Shown here: positions 45,901 through 54,949 of the stretch, in pieces
Layout of the letters: every line of letters starts with the position of its first letter
Position numbering within the stretch: the first letter of the stretch is position 1
Notes under the pieces: model-generated
Database searches by the model: none
What the model was told of the DNA's origin: nothing
What the model saw: only the letters and a program-made list of their open reading frames with translations
Translations under genes and position numbers: made by a program
DNA from: Spodoptera frugiperda
Taxonomy: Eukaryota > Arthropoda > Insecta > Lepidoptera > Noctuidae
Assembly (NCBI RefSeq): GCF_023101765.2
Contig: NC_064237.1
Location: 4,579,501 to 4,643,500, forward strand
Length of the DNA stretch: 64,000 bases
Direction: 5' to 3'

Positions 45901-46057
45901 CCCCAACTTAGACTACTGGACTACATACTCATTTGTAACAAAAAGGATCTGCGTTATTCAAACTGGCAATTTCTAAAAACAACTGAGCGACTGCTAGATG
46001 TTATAAATTGTCAATTAATCATTCAAGATTTTTTCTATGTAGTTTTTTATATCAAGA

Positions 46058-46071
46058 TTTTTTATTTACAG
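46058..46071 (+). other. Candidate 3' splice site before the Prx5-like gene
   Basis: 'tttttatttacag' ends in AG at 46070-46071, 14 bp before the ATG. If used, the 5' UTR would have an upstream exon; no donor was identified. Confidence 0.35.
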
Positions 46072-46085
46072 TATTTTCCACAAAA

Positions 46086-46700
46086 ATGTTACCTACTAGA
46101 AAATTAATTCTCCGAAGAACAGGTTCATTGATAAAGCAGGAAGTCATTGACCGAGGTGCAGCAAACGTTTTCACGCGAATCATACGAGTGGGCGAAACTC
46201 TACCGGATTGTGTTTTATATGAAGATTATCCTACAAATTCAATAAAATTGCCTGATTTCTTATTGGCACGAAATGTTGTTATCTTCGCAGTACCTGGTGC
46301 CTTTGCTCCAGGCTGCTCCAGAACCCACTTACCAGGGTACTTAAGCGTAGCAAATCGAATGAAGAGTGATGGTGTCCATGAAATAATTTGCGTTTCAGTG
46401 AACGACCCTTATGTGATGGCAGCTTGGTCGGAGAAGTACCATACAAAAGGAAAAGTTCGCATGTTAGCAGATCCCAGCGGTGACTTCGTTCGTGCGATTG
46501 GCCTCGGCATGAACATCCCTACACTAGGAGGGTACCGTGCGAAGCGCTTCTCCATGTTTACTACCAACAGCGTTGTCAAAGAATTAAACATTGAACCCGA
46601 CGGCACAGGGTTAAGTTGTTCTCTCGCCTCTGCACTCGAATACCATAAGTACTTTAGTAAAAAGGAACGGCCAGAAGACGACAATCCGAACAAAGTTTAA
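46086..46700 (+). CDS. Prx5: Peroxiredoxin-5-like protein, intronless, with an altered active-site motif
   Basis: A 204-residue protein of the Prx5 (atypical 2-Cys) family, which reduces peroxides with thioredoxin. Start chosen at ATG 46086 (context caaaaATG); the frame upstream has no ATG. Residues 1-31 are basic with few acids, like a mitochondrial presequence. The active site reads PGAFAPGCSRTHLPGY with peroxidatic Cys77; the Arg of RFSM (R154) and the resolving Cys178 in TGLSCSLA match the family. The Thr normally at position 74 (PxxxTxxC) is Ala, codon GCT instead of an ACN. The C-terminus has a charged extension after residue 185. No intron interrupts it, so it may be a retrocopy or an intronless paralogue. 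No stop or frameshift is seen. A poly(A) signal lies at 46807. Confidence 0.92.
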   Translation: MLPTRKLILRRTGSLIKQEVIDRGAANVFTRIIRVGETLPDCVLYEDYPTNSIKLPDFLLARNVVIFAVPGAFAPGCSRTHLPGYLSVANRMKSDGVHEIICVSVNDPYVMAAWSEKYHTKGKVRMLADPSGDFVRAIGLGMNIPTLGGYRAKRFSMFTTNSVVKELNIEPDGTGLSCSLASALEYHKYFSKKERPEDDNPNKV

Positions 46701-46806
46701 CAAACCAACAAACTCTGGTCTAACTTATTATCAACAAGTAATATAAATTACGAAGAACTGTGATCATCTTGCTTTGGACTAATTCAAATAATTTACTGCA
46801 TGCAAA

Positions 46807-46812
46807 AATAAA
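46807..46812 (+). promoter_or_regulatory. Poly(A) signal of the Prx5-like gene
   Basis: Canonical aataaa 107 bp after the stop. Confidence 0.5.
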
Positions 46813-47371
46813 TGGGCAGTTAATTATAATCAGATCTTTTATTCTCTGCTGAAGAGGTTAGGTAGAAGGACACATTTTCATATCAAACATTTCATTTGTA
46901 AAAGTTTGTAGTACTATTCCAACCAGCGAATATATAAATCGGAACACTAGTTCAAAATAGGCTGAAATGAAACAAACAGACAGAAGTATGAAATATGATT
47001 TAGTATTCGAGAACTGGACAGTTTCCGAGTGATTCTCTAAAATCAGTGTTAGGAAGAGAGACGAGGTTGTAAAATATTCTGGTTCGGTATAAATAGCCTG
47101 ACTTCGCCCGCGCCGTCCGACTCTGAGTAACTGATGCTTTATACTTTAACATTCAAATCACTCTCCTGACGACCTTAACGACTACCGTGATTTATTATTT
47201 AGATGAGCGACAGTCGAAGGATAACTGATTATTCTTGTCTCTTTTGTGAAATTCATTGTCTGTAAACCTTTATTAAAAACAACCTGACCGTTAGCTATTT
47301 TGTGTTTCGTTTACTCAGCTATGTTAGGAGAGTGGGAAACGATTATCACATTCAACAGGTAAGGTCATAGA
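46813..47371. other. Intergenic DNA
   Basis: Contains only the TATA-like motif at 47088. Confidence 0.4.
47088..47096 (+). promoter_or_regulatory. TATA-box-like motif
   Basis: tataaatag followed about 30 bp later by a GC-richer 'gccgtccgactctgagtaac'. No clear initiator or downstream coding exon, so this is weak. Confidence 0.2.
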
Positions 47372-47412
47372 ATTTATGCCGATCAGGTGACCGTATGCTC
47401 GTTTGCAACCTC
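47372..47412 (+). mobile_element. 3'-end fragment of the 22027-22330 repeat
   Basis: 'gatcaggtgaccgtatgctc' and 'gtttgc' match the end of that repeat. Confidence 0.5.
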
Positions 47413-48442
47413 GTGCTATAAACAATCTAGTACCTTTACACCTTTTCATCAGTTTCACTTAATAGGAACAAAGCACATAAAGTACTCCACATAACTTCTA
47501 AAATAAAATCACCTATATTATAATCTATTAATGATATTTAATTTTTCTAAAATTTTGTACGAAATCAGTAGGTACGGATACGGAAAACAATCTAAATATA
47601 ATTTTCAAAAACAATTATTTGGATCGGCGCCTTTGCTCACCTCTCAAAATGTTTGTTGAACAGTCCATTTTAAATTTCAAATTAGCTTCTGCTGTTGTAG
47701 GTAGGAAACGTGTTTTACAATGGTTTTACATAATAAATTCAAAATATTTTAGAACAATGAAGGTAGAAAAATATGACGTTAACATAACATCATCGTGCTT
47801 TTTATTTCCCTATGGCGCTCATAAAAATTTACGTTTTTACACTTATTATTGAAAACATTATTGATAAGAAATCCAATAATAGGCTGCCTCGAGAATCAAT
47901 CATCATTTCCGAAAACTCTGCTTTCGTGACAAATGAAAAGTAACATTTGGTTATCTTTCTATATCATTTGATTTCAAAGAAATCAGTAATTCTATCTAAA
48001 ATGCTGCGAACATTTTGTAAAAGTAAAACAATGGTTGAAATTCAGCAATGACTTGACTTTTATATCCCGACCGCGGCGACGCGTCACAAAAGGCTTTGCG
48101 CGACACTCGGACGCACCCTTGTCGCGTGCGACAGCGACGTGACAACGGAACACCTAGTACTACGGACCGGGACCACACACCGGTTTCTTTGTCCTCTATC
48201 GCGAGATATAGATCACGATGCTGATAGTTCTACCTACATATTGTTCATTTGACAACAATATTATTTGGGATTTGGGATATATTATACTTATTCAATAGGC
48301 TCTGGCTTTTCTGTTTTATTGAATACAATTTATAACTAAAGTTTCACTCGTTACTATGTCTGCGTGGAGTTTAATATATTTATCTGTATTCATACATTTA
48401 TCTGTATCAAAAATCACCTGTAAATCAAAATGAACGTCCATT
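47413..48442. other. Unannotated DNA
   Basis: A 77-codon frame at 47619-47852 and a minus-strand frame at 47996-48178 have no domain. A GC-rich patch at 48065-48180 is unassigned. Holds the first copy of a 33-bp direct repeat (48321-48353). Confidence 0.4.
48321..48353 (+). repeat. 33-bp direct repeat, copy 1
   Basis: Identical to 48871-48903, starting gaatacaatttataactaaa. It lies outside the MITE that contains copy 2. Confidence 0.92.
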
Positions 48443-48446
48443 TTAA
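48443..48446. repeat. TTAA target site, left
   Basis: Pairs with 49411-49414. Confidence 0.7.
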
Positions 48447-49410
48447 CCCTTAAATTGGCACTGTACTCCACTAATACCATAAACTTTAAAAAAATCTAAT
48501 GACCCAAATATTTAAAAAAACCTAATTTTTTTATATTAAATAAGTAGCAATAATTGTCAATCTTGGTAGAAATATTGTATTGTGATAAAATCGAAAATAA
48601 TTTGTCAAATTCAATTTTTTTTCGAAACGGTCTGGTGTCTCTGCGATAAGGTTTTTATTGTTTTCTTTACTTTTTCGTTTGGGAGTTCTGGGTTTTTGGC
48701 TTTGAGGCACAAGGGGGCCTAACAAGTTACATAAAAGCTCTAATTTACGTAATAACAATATTATAAGCTAGAATCAAAGTATGTACTCCGTGAATACCGT
48801 TGCCAGATCAGCTCTGGCTTTTCAATATGTATTTTATTTCCATATTTTATATATTTAATAACAAAATTGAGAATACAATTTATAACTAAAGTTTCACTCG
48901 TTATACCCATATTCCAGCAAAGAATTTCACTCTCTAGCAGTTCGCATAAGGAAGCTTGAAACAAACCGCTTGGTGCGATTGGATGGGATATCTACCTTGA
49001 AACGGTGGCGCTTCGCCGATTGTCTTGTGATTCGATGATTTAAAGGACTAGGGGGAATCAAGTTGTGCAATTCCACCTCGCACTCTCCGAAATAATCTTG
49101 CAGAGTATGAACGTGACTGATGACGTCAATTTCATACTAAATAATTTTTGTTTGTTATGATTTTTTTGTAAATAAAGTAATAAATTAACAAAATGAGTAT
49201 TAGTGATATATTGGCAGTGTGCTACACGTAGTACAAACGTAGTTTACACTATAATTGGCAATGTACTCTCTGAAGTACACAGGTTTTCGCGAAAACTGTA
49301 ATATACAGATTTTTTCCATAATTTTTTTCACTCCTCTGGGATCATAATAAATACAAAAATAACATTAAAATGATAAATCAAAGAAATAAAAGTGCTTGCC
49401 AGTTTAAGGG
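48447..49410. mobile_element. piggyBac-like MITE
   Basis: A 964-bp non-coding segment with 14-bp inverted ends CCCTTAAAYTGGCA (left 48447-48460, right complement 49397-49410, one mismatch), each directly next to a TTAA. TTAA duplication and CCC-starting ends are the mark of piggyBac-type transposition. A phrase near the left end ('aattggcactgtactcc') recurs inside near 49253 ('aattggcaatgtactctctg'). There is no transposase, so it would depend on one elsewhere. Confidence 0.75.
48871..48903 (+). repeat. 33-bp direct repeat, copy 2 (inside the MITE)
   Basis: Identical to 48321-48353. 'gctctggctttt' also precedes both copies at different distances. Confidence 0.92.
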
Positions 49411-49414
49411 TTAA
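49411..49414. repeat. TTAA target site, right
   Basis: Pairs with 48443-48446. Confidence 0.7.
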
Positions 49415-49806
49415 AATGAATTGAAAATTAAAATGAAAAGATTTTCTCCATTTTAACAACAAAAATCGCACGTATTGTATTTGTAACACAATTACTCGAT
49501 CCTCGCTTCGTCAGATTTAAAGAGTATTTCAATCACAACCGACAGTAACGAGAGACCAACATAATACATACATTCTATCCATTAATTCAGTACATAAACT
49601 GAAAGTCACCTGCAATAACAGTCCGCCATTTAACGAGCCGCATTTTGAATTAAAAGCAGTAATGAAAGCTTTGATTGCATCCATTGACATCGGCATGAAG
49701 CCAAATAACAGGAAACTACACTAACTAGACAATAAATGGAACAATACGATACACGTTCGGTGAAGAAAATAATCGTATTTTCTATGACCGTACTGTGATA
49801 TTCAAT
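49415..49806. other. Unannotated AT-rich DNA
   Basis: No feature supported. Confidence 0.4.
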
Positions 49807-49915
49807 CTACTTAATATTATATATGTGAAAGTTTGTATGGATGTATGACTATTTGTTACTCTTCCACATAAAAACTACTAAATACAGAGATAGATTATAG
49901 CTTATAGAGAAATCA
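49807..49915 (-). mobile_element. RTE-like 3'-end fragment
   Basis: 'cttaatattatatatgtgaa' followed by 'agtttgtatggatgtatgac' and 'ttgttactcttccacataaa' is the reverse complement pattern of an RTE-like end, as at 17210. Confidence 0.5.
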
Positions 49916-50769
49916 TGGACTAGAGGTAAAATGAAGATGATTAATGTAGATTAGTACAATCTGAAGTGGCAGTAATATCCACAGAACAGAGAAATGCCAT
50001 AGAAATCTCATACCTCTAGTAATAGTATCAGAACCAACGCGCCAAGCGTGCCCGAACTAATAAATATATCTTCAATTCTTCATGTATCTGTTCTGTGGTA
50101 ATATCGTAAACTACTGTTTACGTGGATGAAGCCAATGACAGAATCTAGTCTTTACATAAAAGTGTCTCGTTTGTTTCATCGTTCATTCTGTAGTTTATGC
50201 TCGGAAGCGATGGCGATTTTATGATTTGTACGCGCGGGTTGAATATAAGTGTGCTATTATTGCGGACAGTTGAAATCTTTCCGTTGACTTGTCCCTGCTA
50301 CGTTGGGATAAGTAACATATTCTAAGATTTATCCAGTCATAGGGATTCTAGTAAAAGTAATTTTGGCACTTCACGACGTTAGAATTCCTTTTTCGCGTTT
50401 TAAAAATAAATAATACCTATTATATACCTATAATAATCTCAGTTAAATATTTTCCTTCTTTGCTATCCATTTTGGTATTAAAGTTCAATAAAGTAAAGAT
50501 AAAATAAAAAATATCAAAGCATGTAGTATCCTATTAATTTTTAAACAACATAGCGTAGTATCGTTGCAATAAATGTATGAAGAAAGTCATAAAAACATTA
50601 ATAGTCAATAAAATGTTTATGGGAGCAACGCGACGGTTTATTTATAACACAAGGTCAGATTTATGCAATGGGAATCTGTAAATAAACATTTGCTTTTTGT
50701 TAGATTTTATTAGAACCTTACATTATATAAGATTTTTATTAAAGTTAACTTACCTTTATGCCTTTATTA
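49916..50769. other. Unannotated AT-rich DNA
   Basis: No feature supported. Confidence 0.45.
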
Positions 50770-50872
50770 CCATATGGTAAGTCATCGTCATCATCAGCTG
50801 AGAAACATTCACTGTTGAACAAAGGCCTCCTTCTTAGTCCTCCACGTAGAACGACAAGCCGCCAGCTGCGGT
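50770..50872 (-). mobile_element. CR1-like 3'-end fragment with (CATCAT) tail
   Basis: Reads 'tcatcgtcatcatcagctga', 'ttgaacaaaggcctccttct' and 'agaacgacaagccgccagct'; this is the reverse complement of a widespread moth LINE tail. Confidence 0.6.
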
Positions 50873-51758
50873 TGGCGTCAATGATAGCAATACTAATGAC
50901 ATATTTAATGTCCTTATAACTCCATTGTTCTATTAATAACCTATTCAAGGTCAAAATGAAGATGTTATCCAAACAATAAAATGTGCAATAAGTTCGTCCT
51001 ACTATTTTCATATTATTTTCAAATGTTATTAATTACCTACTAAAATATTTTGGATTTTCTGTACATAGAATATATTCTTTGTAATCTAGTAAGTACAAGA
51101 TTAATCAAGCTAAATATAATTCTTACGGGGATTTCTTCCAAGCCCCAATTTTCGGCAGTCCTCTAAAAGGGTTACCTGTATTCAGGTCACAAGGGTCTGT
51201 TGTAAAAAGGGCCAAAACATCAATGTATTTTCCCTCTCAACCTCGTGAGGTTGCAAGTTGTAGGTATCGCTGCCCTTCTCTAGTTCGAGACAGGTGTCGT
51301 ACGTAACCCGCGTAAGCTAACAGCATTAAGGCGAAATAAAATATTAAACACCTGAGAAAGATTGGTTCCTACAATGCCGTATTCTTTCCAAGAGTTCAAT
51401 AAATATTTGCAGACTCTTCGCAAGGGGAACGTCAAGTGTCTTTTTTTAGCAATTTGATTAATGTGTTTTAATGTAAAGAGAAATAGATTTTAGTAGATAA
51501 GGTGGGCTAATGCAAATGCTACATGTGACTCATAACAGAAAAGGGCTTTACGTTTGCGTACACCTTTGCCTGACCCTTCGAGGATTTAAAGTTATGTTTT
51601 ACTACTATATTCTTTACTGATGAGTTTCTATTCACAACCCATTTTATTCAGAAATCACTATTCTACTTCCGAAATCCGAAATAACGTTCCTGTCTTCTAA
51701 GCCAAAATGGGAAACACAGAAGACAGACGACACACTGTCCCGCAAGAATCAATTATAG
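50873..51758. other. Unannotated DNA with an unclassified mid-GC segment
   Basis: 51120-51350 has higher GC and a small palindrome (caacctcgtgaggttg at 51239-51254). It reads like part of an old repeat, but I cannot assign it. Confidence 0.35.
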
Positions 51759-51945
51759 GGGAGCGATGGTTTCTGAACGTACGATGGGCTCCCAAGCCGA
51801 CATTCGATTAGACGTGACAGCTCTAGCCACAGTCTCCACTCTATAACGAAGCTTTAAAGAATTCCTGGAACGTAATGGACGGGAAAGAGCAGAGGTATTA
51901 ACGTCAGTCAGTTTATGTGACTCTTGTGTCGACACTTACATTCAG
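51759..51945 (+). pseudogene. Exon-like coding segment with one in-frame stop, unknown protein
   Basis: From ATG 51766 the plus strand reads MVSERTMGSQADIRLD, continues to ...LATVSTL, hits TAA at 51844-51846, then reads on in the same frame as RSFKEFLERNGRERAEVL and ...SLCDSCVDTYIQ before the next stop. It has an AG acceptor-like edge at 51757-51758 (aattatag) and CAG|GTTTAA at 51945/51946. The residue pattern looks protein-like on both sides of the stop. This could be a dead exon, a decayed retrocopy or chance. I do not recognise the family. The 60-codon minus-strand frame over it is a shadow. Confidence 0.35.
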
Positions 51946-51951
51946 GTTTAA

Positions 51952-52804
51952 TGCTCTATTAGACGTGATTGTAGACATAATTGTAGCTGTTTTAATTTTA
52001 CTTGATGGTGATGTTGTTGTTGTGTGAAATTATCTACCGCACTCGGAGACATTTAATGATTACTTAAACTATTTCTTAGTAAGGATTTTGGTCGGAAAAC
52101 AATTATTAAGGACTGGGTTAAGTAACCATTAAATGAATTTGAGTGAGGCGGTATAAAATGTGTGGAGTGTGTAAAAAGCAACTGTCCAAGATCAGTGTTA
52201 AAATTCTCAGTAAAAGTCTAAACTTAGAGATAGATTAGATAAATATGCATATCACTATAAATGTAAGAAGACTTCTTAATTAGTTAGGTATTAAAGTACC
52301 GTTATTCCTTATTGAAACAAAGCGTGATATCTCAACAACACAACCTGTATTACTAAATTTCCATATATATTCTGTAATATAATATGTATATTATGAACTG
52401 TCTCCTAAATCAGAGTATTGTGTTAACTTTAATCAAAATATATGAACACGAATTTGAGAATACAATACACAATCGCCACGTATGTACGTAACGCTTCTCT
52501 TTGTTTGAACAAAATTCCATATAAATAATATATTTTCAATTTATTTTCGAAAATAATTGTTATAACTTACTTTTTACTCAATTTACATTTATTTTCATGT
52601 CAGACAATGAAAACAATGACAAAGGAGTCAAACAGAGTAAATTCTGAATTCATAATGTATATTGCAATATACATAGAAAATTCAATTCGGAACTTTATTG
52701 CCTTCAGGCTAAATACACTGTTTGAACTTTGGAGTCACAGAACAATTTGTTCTCGTATTACGTAACTCAGCAAATCCAATTCATTTCAAAGTGAAAATAA
52801 TTCA
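51952..52804. other. Unannotated AT-rich DNA
   Basis: No feature supported. Confidence 0.45.
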
Positions 52805-52925
52805 CATTAATGTATTCACTGAAAATCACGGTTTACTCACGTAAATATACTGAGAAAAGCTCTACTAGTTTCGAGTTAGAGAGGGACTCTTCCTCATTAG
52901 CAAGGTGCGCCTCGCTTGCTCAATG
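52805..52925 (+). mobile_element. Interspersed repeat fragment related to 26715-26822
   Basis: 'cactgaaaatcacggtttac', 'gagaaaagctctactagttt' and 'cgagttagagagggactctt' match the other copy and a common moth repeat. Confidence 0.6.
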
Positions 52926-52964
52926 CGGGTAAACATTTTCAAACTTATTATTAGAAATTATAAG

Positions 52965-53150
52965 AAATAGAAATTATAAGTCCAGGTTTCCTCACGATGT
53001 TTTCCTTCACTTTGTAAGTGTTGTCTAAGTAATCTTAGAAAGTACATAAAAGTCTGAAAATGTCACATTAGTACTTGTCGTTAGTAAGTTTCAAACCCGC
53101 ACTCTCATACATGGGAATCTAAAACCTTCGAGCCACCACGACATTGGTTT
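52965..53150 (+). mobile_element. Dispersed lepidopteran repeat ('tcctcacgatgttttcc' type)
   Basis: 'ggtttcctcacgatgttttc' followed by 'cttcactttgtaagtgttgt', 'tttcaaacccgcactctcat' and 'cttcgagccaccacgac' is a pattern I associate with a common moth LINE-linked repeat. Assigned from memory. Confidence 0.5.
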
Positions 53151-54618
53151 TAAGCGCTCACGGACAAATAAACATTTTAAACATAACAGTGATGGTCTTA
53201 AAGAACACCCACTACAAGGAATTTGTTTAAAAATGAACGTTTTAAAGAAATATTATATACACCTGTGGAGTTGCGTGACAATATTGGCAGTTCGCCAGCG
53301 TTCAAGGGCTGCCTCCACAATGAACAATTACCAACCTGACCTGGAAGTAATTTACGCTGTTATTAATTTTACGAACACTATACAACTGTTAATGAACATG
53401 AACATAATGCAAATTATGTCGACGTGCACATTTAGTTCAGTTATTGTAATTAATTTGGAAATTATAGAGTAATATTTGCGGTTTACCTTTTAAATATTTA
53501 GCTGTTGGTTCAAATATGAATTTCACATATAACCTAAACCAATGTTTGTAATATAAGTCTTTATAAATATAAACAGTAACTAGGACTGACCCAACAGACC
53601 ATTATAATAAGTAAAAAAAAAATGCTCGAAATACTGATATTATTATTTTTATCCTATATTGAATATGTTCGCCAATATTTGCGGTTGATATTTTCCATCC
53701 CTTCAGCTTTTGGAAATAAGATTTAGAATTGGTTTACCACAAATATTGCCAATCGTAGCCCCCAGTATTAATTTTACGGCCCGCTCTCCATTGGTTTTTA
53801 TTTGAATAACCTGTACATACATACATACATACGTATAGATTTGTATTGCATTGGCGGGGATCGTAAAATGAATTTACGACCGTGAATTTAAATACAGCAA
53901 GTCAAGTTATTTTCATATCTTTTCAAAGTCCCAGGTGAGCTCATTAAGAAATGAAAAGACGTCAGGGTCCAAAGAGATCATAGTCATTGGAGTGCGAGTG
54001 TCATATTCACAAAGGGCTTTGCTTCTGATACGCCATTCACCGGCTCATGAACCCCAAAGCAAGAAATAGCGCCACGTGTAGCCGACCCTTTTCTGAATGG
54101 AGGCATTTTACAGAGAATTCTGAAGACTCTTTTATAGTTTGGAATAAAATGTCAAGCCGTAATTTATGACGACGCTTTCGGTCATTGTACACATGCGTCT
54201 CTGGTACACAACTAGTTCATTAAACTTTCAGTTCCAAAACATTAGCGGCAATGACTTACTATTCAAAGACATTAATATTGTTTAGAAATAGATACATTTT
54301 ACATTTTTCAAATGGAGAATCATTAGTAAAATGTTTTGATAAATCGCTTGATAAAGTACTGCGATTAAATAAAAAATAAATGTCGGCCATTACGGAATAA
54401 AGGGCCCTCGAGAATACGTATTTCTGCAAAAAAATAAATAAATATTATGCGTGCTCCAATTTGGACGTAAATTCGATTAATAAAAGAGGGTGCCGATAGG
54501 ATTCCGTCCTTCGAATAATTCGCAAACCTTCCTTGTAATAAAGTGCTCTCCTTTCAATCGTACAATATGCCTAAATTAAAACCTGAGAGTATTCGGCGTA
54601 CTCACTGGAATTCTAGCT
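53151..54618. other. Unannotated AT-rich DNA
   Basis: A 79-codon ATG frame at 53233-53472 has no domain. A short (catacata)n run lies near 53815. No gene supported. Confidence 0.4.
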
Positions 54619-54652
54619 GTACCTGAAAATCTAGCGCTAGATTTTCAGGTAC
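54619..54652. repeat. 34-bp perfect palindrome without spacer
   Basis: Arms gtacctgaaaatctagc (54619-54635) and gctagattttcaggtac (54636-54652) are exact complements around agcgct. It can form a cruciform in DNA or a tight hairpin in RNA. Confidence 0.95.
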
Positions 54653-54872
54653 TTGTAACATTAATTTGTGAATTTAATATTCAAAAATGTTTTCTATTAC
54701 CGTACTAATATTGTAGTCTAGACTCTGCCCCTCCCCCTCTCAAGGAGGTATAATTGTGAAGTGGATTTCTGACAAGTGTAAAATAATACTTAAATTACTC
54801 CAATACTTACAACTAATGAGATAGTAATCAAATGCTTTCTAGGGGTTCTTAACCCGCAATATTTATTAGGTA
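54653..54872. other. Unannotated DNA
   Basis: No feature supported. Confidence 0.4.
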
Positions 54873-54881
54873 GGTTACAAT

Positions 54882-54940
54882 CCCACACTCCCTAGTTTTT
54901 CCCCAAAAAGCTAGGCGCCTTTTGTCAAAAAAAAAAAGTT
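54882..54940 (+). mobile_element. 59-bp LINE-B 3'-end insertion
   Basis: 'cccacactccctag' and 'ccccaaaaagctaggcgcct' match the end of the LINE-B 3' UTR (complement of 18375-18435), followed by an A run. It is flanked by ggttacaat at 54873-54881 and 54941-54949, so it is an extremely truncated but real insertion. Confidence 0.85.
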
Positions 54941-54949
54941 GGTTACAAT

